64,000 nt of DNA. Origin: Lewinellaceae bacterium. Lineage in GTDB: Bacteria > Bacteroidota > Bacteroidia > Chitinophagales > Saprospiraceae. Positions 19,262 through 27,904 of this stretch are shown here, one piece after another (the first letter of the stretch is position 1; each line of letters opens with the position of its first letter). Below the pieces are notes generated by a model. The model did not search any database. It saw only the letters and a program-made list of their open reading frames with translations, and was not told where the DNA came from. Position numbers and translations under genes: made by a program. The DNA is taken from contig JADJUJ010000006.1 in NCBI GenBank assembly GCA_016710765.1, positions 124,001-188,000 of the forward strand. Direction: 5' to 3'.

Positions 19262-20170
19262 CTATTTCGGAATCCGGATTTCGTAACTCTTTCCCGCTTT
19301 GTTGGTCAGTTTGCTGTCGACCAGCCAGGCATTGTACAATTTCAGCATCCTGTAGCTGGTGCCGTGTTCGGCCGCGAAATCTCCCCAGCTCGCCACCGGC
19401 CCCTTTACGGTTACCACCTTGTAATTGTTCATTTCGGGATAAAGGTGGGCTTTGGGAATCACGTATTCGTAGGTTTCCGGGTGTTCCATCACTTCTTTAA
19501 TGGCAACAATGCGGAAGGGGTAGCGCATGGTTTCATCGGCGGCCAGGTTGAGGTCGAAAAAGGTTTTTGCCCGCTGTTTGCTCATCTCTGTGGATATCCT
19601 GCCAGGTCCGCCATTGTAAGCCGCAGCAGCCGCCACCCAACTTCCCAGGTTCTGGCGCTGAGCTTTGAGGTATTTGCAGGCGGCATGGGTTGCTTTTTCC
19701 AGGTCATAGCGTTCATCAACTTCAGTGTTAACTTCCAGCCCGTACTGGTCGGCGGCACTCTTCATAAACTGCCAAACGCCTTTAGCCCCGGAAGGAGAAA
19801 TGACATTGGAGAGGTTGCTTTCAGCAACAGCCAGATACTTAAGGTCATTGGGTACCCCTTCTTCCTTTAAAATAGGCTCTATGACAGGGAAAATGGCGTT
19901 GGCACGCTTAATGGAAAGGATGGTTGCCGAATGGTAATATACATTGCGCAGGAGCTCGGCATCAAGCCGCTGCTGGACGTCAAAATTATTCATTGGCAAT
20001 TGTTCGCCACAGAAACTGAAGGGCCTGTCCAGGTCGATGGAGCGCACAATTTGCTCCGGTGAACTGGCATCGGTATATTCGTCATCCCCTTTGAAAGAAG
20101 TAATGAGCATAAATACCAGTCCGGAGGCCAGTAAAATATTCAGGATGAGCAGGTTGCGAACGTTGTTCAT
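19262..20170 (-). CDS. Membrane-anchored lytic transglycosylase (SLT domain)
   Basis: The protein (302 residues) cleaves peptidoglycan glycan strands. A single N-terminal hydrophobic segment (NLLILNILLASGLVFML) anchors or exports it. The SLT domain runs from about residue 95 to 215: DLKYLAVAESNLSNVISPSG with the catalytic glutamate, GAKGVWQFMKSAADQYGL and AAAAAYNGGPGRI. The tail (SWGDFAAEHGTSYRMLKLYN) resembles a degenerate LysM-like cell-wall-binding unit, as in MltD-type enzymes. It follows the truncated DUF2480 gene by 20 nt on the same strand. Confidence 0.87.
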   Translation of the reverse strand: MNNVRNLLILNILLASGLVFMLITSFKGDDEYTDASSPEQIVRSIDLDRPFSFCGEQLPMNNFDVQQRLDAELLRNVYYHSATILSIKRANAIFPVIEPILKEEGVPNDLKYLAVAESNLSNVISPSGAKGVWQFMKSAADQYGLEVNTEVDERYDLEKATHAACKYLKAQRQNLGSWVAAAAAYNGGPGRISTEMSKQRAKTFFDLNLAADETMRYPFRIVAIKEVMEHPETYEYVIPKAHLYPEMNNYKVVTVKGPVASWGDFAAEHGTSYRMLKLYNAWLVDSKLTNKAGKSYEIRIPK

Positions 20171-20190
20171 AAGACGGGTATTTTAGGTAT

Positions 20191-20595
20191 TCAAAAGGGC
20201 AAAACGCGAAAATGACCGAAAACTGGTGTTTGAGCCGCGGCCATTTTTTTCAGGTACAATTGATCCAGCGCCTGGTCCGGGGTGCATTGCAAAACGTCGT
20301 TGGCATAGGGGCTGGCAAAGGTCGCTACGAGCATATAGGCCCAACGGGGAATGATGGCATCGGTTGAACAGTATACGGCCAGGTTTTTACCCTGGTATTG
20401 TTCCCAATCGTGCGATTTAAGGGCTTCACGGAAATCTTTCTCCTTCAGGATCAGTTCCATGAAAAGGTATTGCTTTAGGTCCAACCCAACTACTTCACCT
20501 TTTGGATAGTAGTCTTCCAAATTGATGGTGATAAGGCCGCTGTTGGCAACCCGATTGATGAGCGGTTTATCGGTCATAGCAGGTTGTTGATTCAA
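20191..20595 (-). CDS. DUF2480 family protein, apparently C-terminally shortened
   Basis: The 134-residue protein matches DUF2480, a Bacteroidota family of unknown function: LINRVANSGLITINLEDYYP, KEKDFREALKSHDWEQYQGK and CSTDAIIPRWAYMLVA. Family members that I recall are about 160-170 residues and end with a cysteine-containing block near GxPCSTVP. That block is absent here in any frame before the next gene, so about 30 residues seem to be lost after YLKKMAAAQ. The start could be this ATG or the one six codons later (MTDKPL). It lies 21 nt after scpB. Confidence 0.75.
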   Translation of the reverse strand: MNQQPAMTDKPLINRVANSGLITINLEDYYPKGEVVGLDLKQYLFMELILKEKDFREALKSHDWEQYQGKNLAVYCSTDAIIPRWAYMLVATFASPYANDVLQCTPDQALDQLYLKKMAAAQTPVFGHFRVLPF

Positions 20596-20616
20596 TTGCT
20601 GAACAAATATAGGTTA

Positions 20617-21219
20617 TTATTCTTCCGACTCCAAGTCATGGCCCGGCATGGTCTCTTCCGAAGCCGGTGTCTCACCAATAGAGTTTTCCACTTCTTTGAA
20701 GTCTTTGGGTTTGGGAAGATCCTGCAGGCTCTTGATGCCCATGTAGTCCATGAATTTCTCTGAAGTGCCATACAGGAGCGGCCGACCCGGGCCTTCACTT
20801 CGCCCGGTGATAACAACAAGTTCTTTCTCTAAAAGTTTCTGCAAGGCATAATCGCAGTTCACGCCCCTTATGGCTTCAAGGTCGGACTTGGCCACGGGTT
20901 GGCGGTAAGCCACAATGGCCAATGTTTCCATCGTAGCCTGTGAAAGGCGTTTTTTTGTCGTTTGCCGCAGGTGAATGGCAATGGTATTGTGGTAAGCACC
21001 CTTGGTCATAAACTGAAAGCCTCCGGCAATGTCCACCAGATCAAAGGCAAAAACCTCTTGCCGGTAACGCTCGCGGATGGCTTGTATGGCCGCCAGAATT
21101 TCCTCCGCGCCGATTTCAGTTTGCGTTGCTTCATCCAGCACCGACTTAATGTCTTCCAGCGGAATGGCCTGTGGTGTGGCGAAAATCAGTGCCTCAATAT
21201 GTTGTTGTAAAAAATCCAT
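20617..21219 (-). CDS. scpB: Segregation and condensation protein B
   Basis: ScpB is the winged-helix kleisin-binding partner of the SMC-ScpA complex that compacts and segregates the chromosome. The 200-residue protein shows the first winged helix (HIEALIFATPQAIPLEDIKS), RQTTKKRLSQATMETLAIVA and the strongly conserved VAYRQPVAKSDLEAIRGVNC, then GRPLLYGTSEKFMDYMGI. It ends in an acidic tail. The ATG giving MDFLQQHIEALIF is taken; a TTG three codons upstream is less likely. A promoter box lies just 7 nt upstream. Confidence 0.92.
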   Translation of the reverse strand: MDFLQQHIEALIFATPQAIPLEDIKSVLDEATQTEIGAEEILAAIQAIRERYRQEVFAFDLVDIAGGFQFMTKGAYHNTIAIHLRQTTKKRLSQATMETLAIVAYRQPVAKSDLEAIRGVNCDYALQKLLEKELVVITGRSEGPGRPLLYGTSEKFMDYMGIKSLQDLPKPKDFKEVENSIGETPASEETMPGHDLESEE

Positions 21220-21225
21220 GGGCTG

Positions 21226-21233
21226 CAAAGGTA
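21226..21233 (-). promoter_or_regulatory. Putative -7 box of scpB
   Basis: The minus strand reads TACCTTTG, ending 7 nt before the scpB ATG. If used, the transcript would be nearly leaderless. No clear -33 element was seen. Confidence 0.4.
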
Positions 21234-21312
21234 AACTATGATTGGATTCATTTAATGCTTCAGGATCATTTATACCTTACAGGCTGTTTCATTGCCTTGT
21301 TTTTTTGTTTTT

Positions 21313-22380
21313 ATGGTACAATTAGAAACCATTTTACGACAATTTATCCGGTTTGATGCTTGTCTGGAACTCGTTCCGGTGGGGCACGGGCAAATCAACG
21401 ACAGCTACCACGCGCGCTTGCTACAATCCGGGAAAGAGACGCAGTGGCTGTTGCAAAAACTGAATACAGCAGTTTTTACACAACCCGAACTGGTGATGGA
21501 CAACCTCGTCCGTGTCAACCAGTGGTTGCTGCAAAGTGACTACAGGCTGCAGATTTGTCCGCCCTTATCCAGTTTGCATCAGCAATGGCTTTTTGCCGAT
21601 GCCGATGGGGGAACATGGCGTGTTTTCCCTTTTGTAAAAGATGCCTATGCACCTGAACGCGCTGTCAGCGCAGCCGTTGCAGCAGCAGCAGCAGGCGCTT
21701 ACGGCCAGTTTAGCCGGGCTTTGTCCGGGTTTCCTGTCGAACAGTTGCACGAAACCTTGCCGGGGTTTCACGATACCTTGTTGCGTTGGCAAAATTTTGA
21801 AAAGGTCAGGCAAGCGGATCCCTGCAACAGGGTTGGGGGGCTGGCCGCAGAAATGGAAGCGGTGCAAGCCATGTATCCTGTTTTTGAACGAGTTGATCAA
21901 TTGAAAAAAAGGGGTGGTTTGCCCCTGCGGGTAACCCACAACGATACAAAGGCGGGCAATGTGCTGTTGCACAGGGAAAGCCACACAGCCTTGGCGGTCA
22001 TCGACCTGGACACGGTAATGCCGGGCTCTGTTTTGTCGGACTACGGTGATATGGTTCGGAGTTTCGTACCCAATCTGTACGAGGATGCCCGCGAAACGGA
22101 GGATTTGCAACTGCAAACCGGCATACTGGATGCCCTGACCCAGGCTTATTGGGTGGAAATGGAGGAGGTGCTTACACCTTTAGAACAAAGCCTACTGCCC
22201 TTGGGCGCCCTTTGGATGACAGGAGAGCAGGCACTTCGCTTTCTCAGCGATTACATCGATGGCGATCAATATTATAAAATCCGTTATCCCGGGCACAACC
22301 TGGACCGGGCCCGCAACCAAATTGCGTTGTTCCATCTTTTGGAAAAATACTACTGGCGTAGCCAGTACCTCGGCCACTAG
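21313..22380 (+). CDS. Phosphotransferase (APH/NahK-like sugar kinase family)
   Basis: The 355-residue protein belongs to the aminoglycoside phosphotransferase-like kinase fold. Its N-lobe (WLLQKLNTAVFTQPELVMDN) resembles N-acetylhexosamine 1-kinase-like proteins often annotated as mucin desulfatase. The catalytic loop is RVTHNDTKAGNVLL (catalytic Asp near residue 215) and the metal-binding motif is VIDLDTVMPGSVLSDYGDMV. A role in phosphorylating an N-acetylated hexosamine is inferred, not shown. The ATG giving MVQLETILRQF is preferred. It is divergent from scpB. Confidence 0.78.
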   Translation: MVQLETILRQFIRFDACLELVPVGHGQINDSYHARLLQSGKETQWLLQKLNTAVFTQPELVMDNLVRVNQWLLQSDYRLQICPPLSSLHQQWLFADADGGTWRVFPFVKDAYAPERAVSAAVAAAAAGAYGQFSRALSGFPVEQLHETLPGFHDTLLRWQNFEKVRQADPCNRVGGLAAEMEAVQAMYPVFERVDQLKKRGGLPLRVTHNDTKAGNVLLHRESHTALAVIDLDTVMPGSVLSDYGDMVRSFVPNLYEDARETEDLQLQTGILDALTQAYWVEMEEVLTPLEQSLLPLGALWMTGEQALRFLSDYIDGDQYYKIRYPGHNLDRARNQIALFHLLEKYYWRSQYLGH

Positions 22381-22511
22381 TGCAGCATCCGGCGAAAAAC
22401 CCTGTGAATTGACGGCCACTGCACTGAGTTGCGACCGAGTTTTGTTTTTTACTTTTGCTCCGCAAAATACCGGAGCTGACGCAAGCCGAGTTTTTTCAAA
22501 AAAACAGACTA

Positions 22512-23645
22512 CTAATTGCCGGAAAACATCACCGTGTACAAGGAACTTTTAATCCCCTCGCTGTCCAGCGAATAAGGTGTCCCACGCTCTATATACAGGG
22601 TCTTCATTTGGCCCATACGCAGGTTTTCATCGTGGTACAAGTCAACACAGATAACTTTCCCATCGTACAATGCCATGATGTCGGGCATGAGTGTATGCCC
22701 TACTACCATGTGTTCTGCCCCTGCAAACGCCAGCGCTTTGTCGATGTCTTCAGGGCTGACCCGATTGCGCGCAGCGCCCCGAAACCAAAAGATGCCGGTA
22801 TGGACATCAAAAATAGCTTTAGCCCGTGGTTCTGAAATGAATTTTTCGGCTACACCGTAGTGCAAACGCGCCAAATCGTTAATGTCGAACAAGGACAAAT
22901 CCGTTTGAGCAAGTTCCGCACTGATGCCGCCATGGCAAAACAGATAGGTGCCAATGCGTTCTACGGCATTTTTGGAGCGCAGCCAGCGACCAAGCTCAGT
23001 ATTGCTGGCGTAGAGATCTGAATACGCATCGCCCAGTACATCCGCATTAGCGAGGTATTTATTGCGCACATATTGGGTGTAGCCGTACATGTTGAGCAAT
23101 TCATGGTTACCGATAATAAAATGCACCATGCCGCCAGCCTTGGTTGCTTCGGTTTCCAGTTTGTACACCAGCCAAAGGCATTCGGTGACATTGAGGCCGC
23201 GGTCGAAAAAATCACCCACCAAAACCAGATGCCCGTTTCCAAAGCTCCAGTTCAATTTGGTATCAATTACTTTGGCGCCCAGGAGCATGGTCTTAAAAGC
23301 CTGGAAATTGCCTTCAATGTCGGAAAGCACCAGCATGCGGTCGGGTAGGGGATAGTCCCAGGCAGGAATGGGCAGTGAATCGTGCAGGCCAAAGGAGAAG
23401 TAATCGTCGGATTCGGGCACACTGCAATTCAGGATGATGTCGCTGCGGTGTGCATAAACTTTGGTATTGACGACAACTTGCGTGTCGCGGGTTTCTACTG
23501 ACTTCACAACGATTTTATTAGCGCCTTTATAGAACACATAAGGCCCATCAGTACCAGCACGGGAGTTGTCCAGTGGTGGGTCGCCTTTGGCAAAAAGCAG
23601 CATCGGCAGGCAAGCAAGAACAGGCAAGAGTGTTTTCCAGCGCAT
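22512..23645 (-). CDS. Secreted PPP-type metallophosphoesterase
   Basis: The 377-residue protein has a signal peptide (TLLPVLACLPMLLFAKG) and a calcineurin-like phosphoesterase domain with LVLSDIEGNFQAF, LVLVGDFFDRG, FIIGNHELLNMYG, FCHGGI and VVGHTLMPDI. The first motif has glutamate (DIEGN) where the canonical motif is DxHG, which may change the metal site, though I believe related Bacteroidota proteins share it. The fold resembles Shewanella-like protein phosphatases. It probably acts in the periplasm on phosphoproteins or small phosphoesters; the substrate is unknown. Confidence 0.83.
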   Translation of the reverse strand: MRWKTLLPVLACLPMLLFAKGDPPLDNSRAGTDGPYVFYKGANKIVVKSVETRDTQVVVNTKVYAHRSDIILNCSVPESDDYFSFGLHDSLPIPAWDYPLPDRMLVLSDIEGNFQAFKTMLLGAKVIDTKLNWSFGNGHLVLVGDFFDRGLNVTECLWLVYKLETEATKAGGMVHFIIGNHELLNMYGYTQYVRNKYLANADVLGDAYSDLYASNTELGRWLRSKNAVERIGTYLFCHGGISAELAQTDLSLFDINDLARLHYGVAEKFISEPRAKAIFDVHTGIFWFRGAARNRVSPEDIDKALAFAGAEHMVVGHTLMPDIMALYDGKVICVDLYHDENLRMGQMKTLYIERGTPYSLDSEGIKSSLYTVMFSGN

Positions 23646-23963
23646 CGTTAATCTTCAGTTGTTACTATACTAAACAACGAAGATACGAACTGTTCGTCAC
23701 CTGGGGGATTTGATGCTCAGGTGTGTTGGTTGCCCTGGGATGGGGTGATTCAGGATAATATTTTACGCTAACTAAAAGTGTTTTGCTTTTATGTTATGGA
23801 TAGCCGAAAGGAAGGCTGAAAGAGAATAAAATTTGGAGTACTGGATTTGAATTATTTTCTGCGATGACACATTTATTACAAAAAATGCTAAAAAATAAGA
23901 TTGGGATTTGAAATCCATGGCTGGATTCCAAACCCAATCTTCGTGTTATTTCATCGTTACTTA
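23646..23963. other. Intergenic region with terminator of the PspC gene
   Basis: These 318 nt separate the metallophosphoesterase start from the stop of the PspC-domain gene. The only clear element is the hairpin at 23897-23941. The rest is AT-rich, without an ORF that I would call. Confidence 0.5.
23897..23941 (-). terminator. Intrinsic terminator of the padR-pspC operon
   Basis: AAGATTGGG pairs with CCCAATCTT, and the stem continues with AATCC/GGATT. On the minus strand the hairpin is followed by ATTTTTTAGC, a T-run. It lies about 20 nt past the stop of the PspC-domain gene. Confidence 0.75.
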
Positions 23964-26123
23964 CTATTCAATTTCTTTTTCTCCACCTCCCTCTATGGTG
24001 ACATGGCTGGAGGCGTCGTTCTTGATTTTTGCCCGCTGGTTACTGTGTACGTTGGCATTGGAGCCATTGGATGCGTCTACACGAACCCGTTCGGCGCGAT
24101 AGGCGCCTGCTTCCAGTGTTGCGGCATCGGAAAGATCGGCTTCCAGTTCATCGCCCTTTCCAAACAACTGTATCCGGCATGGTCCGCTTTGGCTAATGCT
24201 GAGGTAGTTGCTGTCGAAGTACCCCTTAATCTGCGAGGTTCCTCTGGCCGTGATGTTGGCCCGGCCCTCTTCAAAGCCGCGAATGGTAACGTTGCCCGAA
24301 TTGTTGGCGTACAGGTCAGTAAAAACAGGGGTTTCGATCAGCACTTTCACCTTAGCGCTGCTGGAACCGTCTTTGGCGGTGATGGTAAGCTTGTCGCCGG
24401 CGCGAATGATATCGAGTGCGTCGGAGGGGTCACTGATGTTCATCTTGAACCGGTCTCCTTTGCGGATTTCCGTTTCAAAGGGGCCTTCCAGGATGAAATT
24501 GTCGTAATTGCTGTAGTCCTGGTAGTCGGAAGATCCGAAGTTGGGGCAATCAGCGCATACCAGGCCATCGTTGGTCATCCGGAATGGCTCATTGGGATAA
24601 TTGCTGATGCGGTAGTCTTCACCCCGGGCGTATTCAGAGTTCCAGGTATGGTTGTTGATTTCTTCGCCAAAGACGATGAATTTTCCCGGCGGCACGAGAA
24701 TGACCAGGTTCATGCGTTGCGCCCTGAATTTTTTTCCATTGGGGATGCTGATGTAGTTGGGGATTTTCAGCACATTCCCTACCAATACGGGCTTGAACAT
24801 AACCTGCTGCGCATTCTCCATCGCGTCTCTGGAGTTAGATCCTCTGGCTGTAACGTTGACGATGCATTCAAAGTCACCCCGGTTGGAGGGCTTAACCTTA
24901 ACGTCCGGAGAAGTGGTGATTTGAAGGTTGTCGTCAATAATACGCAGTCCGTCTCCGTCAAAAAAGTGATCGTAGTTGGAAAGCTCGGGTTCCGTCATGT
25001 ATTCTACCCGCAGGGTATCGGAGTTCAGGCCAGAAAGGCTTACGCCCTGGGTCAGGGTGCGACTTTGTCGGAACGACTGGGCAGTGAAGGCGCCCAGAAT
25101 AATTGCGAAGGCCAGGTTGACAGCCCAAACAATACCCATGGTTGCGCCTACCCATTTTGGTATTTTGAATTTCATCAGGAGGCGCGCAAAAAGAAGGGCA
25201 AGTCCAATGGCTGGTATTGCCAGCAGGAAAAAGATACTGGTAGTGGCCAGATAAGTAGTTCCATCAGAGAACGGACTGAAATAGCTGAGGTAAGGCGCAG
25301 CAGCCATGATGCCCCAGAAACTGCCAATCCAACCCACTACCAGTGATACAAAAAACGCAACGGCCAGGATGATGAGGATGAGCAGGCCGAATTTGGCAAA
25401 GAATTTTACCACAAAGGCAAATACCGATCCAATGACATTGAGTACGTTGGCCAGGCCGTTTGCCGCGTTATGCCCGGCTACCCCGCTTTTTTTTTTCGCA
25501 GTGTTGCTGAACTCATTTACTTTCTCCCCCAGCCGCTCAAAACCTTCTTCCACTTCGCGAGCGATATTGTCTACATTAATGGGTTCGCCGCGCATAGAGA
25601 GCCGTTCGGCGGCAGTGCGTGCCGGCGGGATGAGCGCCCACATTATAATATAGGCCGTACCCCAAAAACCTGCAGAGATAAAGGTCAGCAGTACAAATAT
25701 CAGTCGCATCCAAACCGGGTCGTTGATGCCAAAGTAGGCAGCCAGGCCGGAGCAAACACCGGCGGCCACTTTATCCTCTTCATCGCGAAAAAGGCGTTTT
25801 CCAGTCCGGAAAGAACCTGATTTGGCCTTCTTTCCACCCATGTTGCGGCGATTGTCGATGGGCTCGGCGCCGAAGTCTTCGGGTTTGCCCATGATTTGTA
25901 CGGCTGCTTCTACATCGGGGAGCATAACGATGTTGCGGTTGCCAAGTTCAGCGGTTACGAGTTCACCCAGTCGCATTTCAATATCGGCCAGGATTTCATC
26001 CCGACCCTCGCTGGCGCTGAAACGGCGGCGGATGCTATCGAGATACAGGTTGAGGTATTCAAAGGCATCGTCGTCTATGGTGAAGGCGAACCCGCCCAGA
26101 TTGATATTTAATATCTTGTTCAT
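23964..26123 (-). CDS. PspC-domain envelope-stress protein with DUF2807 C-terminus
   Basis: The 719-residue membrane protein starts with a helical N-domain (NINLGGFAFTIDDDAFEYLN), then a PspC domain near residues 105-170 (RDEEDKVAAGVCSGLAAYFG, TAYIIMWALIPPA). Three to four further membrane spans lie around residues 235-370. The last ~300 residues are a periplasmic beta-helical DUF2807/head-GIN-like region (NNSGNVTIRGFEEGRANITA, SGPCRIQLFGKGDELEADLS). Such proteins are linked to phage-shock-type envelope stress. The padR regulator lies 54 nt upstream on the same strand, so self-regulation is likely. Confidence 0.86.
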   Translation of the reverse strand: MNKILNINLGGFAFTIDDDAFEYLNLYLDSIRRRFSASEGRDEILADIEMRLGELVTAELGNRNIVMLPDVEAAVQIMGKPEDFGAEPIDNRRNMGGKKAKSGSFRTGKRLFRDEEDKVAAGVCSGLAAYFGINDPVWMRLIFVLLTFISAGFWGTAYIIMWALIPPARTAAERLSMRGEPINVDNIAREVEEGFERLGEKVNEFSNTAKKKSGVAGHNAANGLANVLNVIGSVFAFVVKFFAKFGLLILIILAVAFFVSLVVGWIGSFWGIMAAAPYLSYFSPFSDGTTYLATTSIFFLLAIPAIGLALLFARLLMKFKIPKWVGATMGIVWAVNLAFAIILGAFTAQSFRQSRTLTQGVSLSGLNSDTLRVEYMTEPELSNYDHFFDGDGLRIIDDNLQITTSPDVKVKPSNRGDFECIVNVTARGSNSRDAMENAQQVMFKPVLVGNVLKIPNYISIPNGKKFRAQRMNLVILVPPGKFIVFGEEINNHTWNSEYARGEDYRISNYPNEPFRMTNDGLVCADCPNFGSSDYQDYSNYDNFILEGPFETEIRKGDRFKMNISDPSDALDIIRAGDKLTITAKDGSSSAKVKVLIETPVFTDLYANNSGNVTIRGFEEGRANITARGTSQIKGYFDSNYLSISQSGPCRIQLFGKGDELEADLSDAATLEAGAYRAERVRVDASNGSNANVHSNQRAKIKNDASSHVTIEGGGEKEIE

Positions 26124-26177
26124 AATAAAAGAGATAGGGTTGTTTGTAGATGGCTTGCGATTTGTTGGATGTGCGGT

Positions 26178-26555
26178 TTAATCGGCCGCGTCTGCAGCGA
26201 AATCAGCTTTTGATGTGCTTGACTCTGGTTGGTTGTTCAGGGTTTGGGCTACCGACTGTACCAGTTGTTGCCAGCTGGTACTCAGCCCTTCGAGGGAAGC
26301 TGCGCCATCTGCGGTGATTTTAAAGTACTTTCGCGGAGGCCCGGCATTGCTTTCCCGCCAGGTGTATTCCAGCAGTCCGTCGTTTTTTAAGCGTGTGAGC
26401 AGTGGGTAGAGTGTGCCTTCAACGACGATGAGGTCGTTGGCTTTTAATTTGGCAATGATGTCGCTGGGGTAAACTTCTTCACCCTCAATGATTGCCAGAA
26501 TGCACATTTCCAATACCCCCTTTCGCATCTGCGCCTTTGCATTCTCAAGATCCAT
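26178..26555 (-). CDS. PadR family transcriptional regulator
   Basis: The 125-residue protein is a small winged-helix regulator: GVLEMCILAIIEGEEVYPSD, VVEGTLYPLLTRLKNDGLLE and YTWRESNAGPPRKYFKITAD are diagnostic of PadR. The final ~30 residues form a polar tail. It lies directly upstream of the PspC-domain gene, an arrangement common in Bacteroidota, and probably represses this operon until an envelope signal relieves it. A promoter lies about 64 nt upstream. Confidence 0.92.
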   Translation of the reverse strand: MDLENAKAQMRKGVLEMCILAIIEGEEVYPSDIIAKLKANDLIVVEGTLYPLLTRLKNDGLLEYTWRESNAGPPRKYFKITADGAASLEGLSTSWQQLVQSVAQTLNNQPESSTSKADFAADAAD

Positions 26556-26618
26556 AGCTTAATGTTTTTAGTTGTTGCTTTCAAACAGGCTTTAATAACC
26601 TGCACTGTAATGATGATA

Positions 26619-26649
26619 CAAAGATATGGCTAAGGAAGGTATATTGCAA
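26619..26649 (-). promoter_or_regulatory. Putative promoter of padR-pspC
   Basis: On the minus strand TTG (26649-26647) and TATCTTTG (26626-26619) are separated by 20 nt, matching the Bacteroidota consensus; the padR ATG is about 64 nt downstream. Confidence 0.55.
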
Positions 26650-26981
26650 TACATAGAACCGTCTTAAGCAGGGTTCTGGGTTAAATATTTTTTGTAAATT
26701 CCTTTAAAATGTTGGTATTCAGTTACTTGTGTTGATAATAATTTTTTAAAAAAAATAACATTTTTTTTGCCGGCAGTGATCCGGTGACTGAATGTGAACA
26801 TTTCTTGGTGTTATACCGAATTTAATGGCATGGGGTATAGGTGGTTGGGATAGAGGATGGAGGTTGAGGAGTTTTCATTGCACATTGCGTTGCTTTTAAA
26901 GCGCGCGCGCGAAATGGAGCGGTTATACGGTGGATGTTTTAATATAAGTCTGCTGGTCTGTTATATTTTTTACTAAAGGCG

Positions 26982-27012
26982 TTTGTAGAATTACCCGATT
27001 GTCTTACCTTTG
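26982..27012 (+). promoter_or_regulatory. Putative promoter of the DUF177-rpmF operon
   Basis: TTTG at 26982-26985 and TACCTTTG at 27005-27012 are 19 nt apart, a full match to the Bacteroidota consensus. The ATG at 27040 lies 28 nt downstream and is preceded by AAGGAAG, a ribosome-binding-like stretch. Confidence 0.65.
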
Positions 27013-27039
27013 CAGCCCGATTTAAAAAAGGAAGTGGTA

Positions 27040-27564
27040 ATGGATCCGTTTACACCGTTTTCCATCCCTGTACTGGGGCTGAAAATAGGAATGCACAACT
27101 ACCAATATGTATTGGACGGTTCGTTTTTCCGCCACTTTGAGGATTCGCTGATTGATGTATCGGAGGTGCGTTGTACCCTTGAACTAGAAAAGCGGTCGGA
27201 TATGCTGGTATTGGATTTTGTGTTGGAGGGTTGGGCAGAAGCCGTTTGTGATCGATGTACAGCAACCATTAAGTTGCCCATTGTAAATGAAAAGCAACTG
27301 CTGGTGAAGTTGAGCGAGGAAGAAGATGTGGAGGAGGAAGATGAGGTCGTGTTCATTTCAAGAGAAGTATCGCATTTTAATGTGGCCCCTTACTTGTATG
27401 AATTCTCGATTCTTGCCTTGCCCATTACTAATATTATTGAGGATTGCGAAAATTTGCAGGATCCGCCTTGTAACCAGGAGATTTTGCGTTTTTTAAAGCC
27501 TGAAGACGGACCGGATGATGAAAATTCGGTCTGGGATGTACTCAAAGATTTGAACAAAAATTAA
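27040..27564 (+). CDS. DUF177/YceD family protein
   Basis: The 174-residue protein belongs to YceD/DUF177, linked to 23S rRNA accumulation and almost always encoded next to rpmF. The zinc-finger-like pair is partly visible in AVCDRCTATIKLPI, followed by a second cysteine region near the C-terminus (CENLQDPPC). An acidic stretch (LSEEEDVEEEDEVVF) lies mid-protein. The ATG at 27040 is taken over a TTG 30 nt upstream because the promoter box overlaps the latter. rpmF begins 9 nt after its stop. Confidence 0.88.
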   Translation: MDPFTPFSIPVLGLKIGMHNYQYVLDGSFFRHFEDSLIDVSEVRCTLELEKRSDMLVLDFVLEGWAEAVCDRCTATIKLPIVNEKQLLVKLSEEEDVEEEDEVVFISREVSHFNVAPYLYEFSILALPITNIIEDCENLQDPPCNQEILRFLKPEDGPDDENSVWDVLKDLNKN

Positions 27565-27573
27565 TTTTTAGAT

Positions 27574-27777
27574 ATGCCTCATCCTAAATGGCGGCACTCG
27601 AAGCGCCGCAAGCGCGCACGCCGCACACACTTTAAGACGGAAGTTCCTACACTGGCTACTTGCCCGACAACAGGTGAACGTCACTTGTTCCACCACGCTT
27701 ATGTCGTGGATGGTGATTTGTATTACCGTGGTCAGGTTTTGATACCTGGTAAGTTATCGGCCGAAGAAATAGCTTAA
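27574..27777 (+). CDS. rpmF: 50S ribosomal protein L32
   Basis: The 67-residue protein begins MPHPKWRHSKRRKRARRTHF, a clear L32 N-terminus rich in lysine and arginine. The usual zinc-ribbon is reduced: only one cysteine (TLATCPTTGERHLFHH) is visible, which fits zinc-independent L32 forms common in Bacteroidota. It is the second gene of the DUF177-rpmF operon and is followed by a terminator. Confidence 0.96.
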   Translation: MPHPKWRHSKRRKRARRTHFKTEVPTLATCPTTGERHLFHHAYVVDGDLYYRGQVLIPGKLSAEEIA

Positions 27778-27805
27778 CTATTTCAATTTTGGTTGGTTTT
27801 GAGGA

Positions 27806-27846
27806 GGCTCCAGTCCCGCTTGTCGGGATACTGTGGGGCTTTTTCT
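27806..27846 (+). terminator. Probable intrinsic terminator after rpmF
   Basis: An imperfect hairpin built on TCCCG/CGGGA with outer pairs (AGGCTCC against GGGGCTT) is followed by a T-run at 27841-27844. It lies about 30 nt after the rpmF stop codon. Confidence 0.6.
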
Positions 27847-27904
27847 GTTTTACAACCGAATCTATCCTACGCCTGGAATGTTCACTTTTCAACCATCCAA
27901 CGCC

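Larger units (their letters stand above)
26556..27039. other. Divergent intergenic region padR / DUF177
   Basis: This 484-nt gap holds a promoter for each side (annotated). Between them are AT-rich sequence, a GC-alternating stretch (GCGCGCGCGCG near 26900-26910) and a GGAGG-rich patch near 26865-26885. I see no gene. Confidence 0.5.

Noticed and set aside
23901..25346. Plus-strand ORF of 481 codons
   Set aside because: It is antisense to the PspC-DUF2807 gene, whose domains and operon are clear; the product is compositionally odd.
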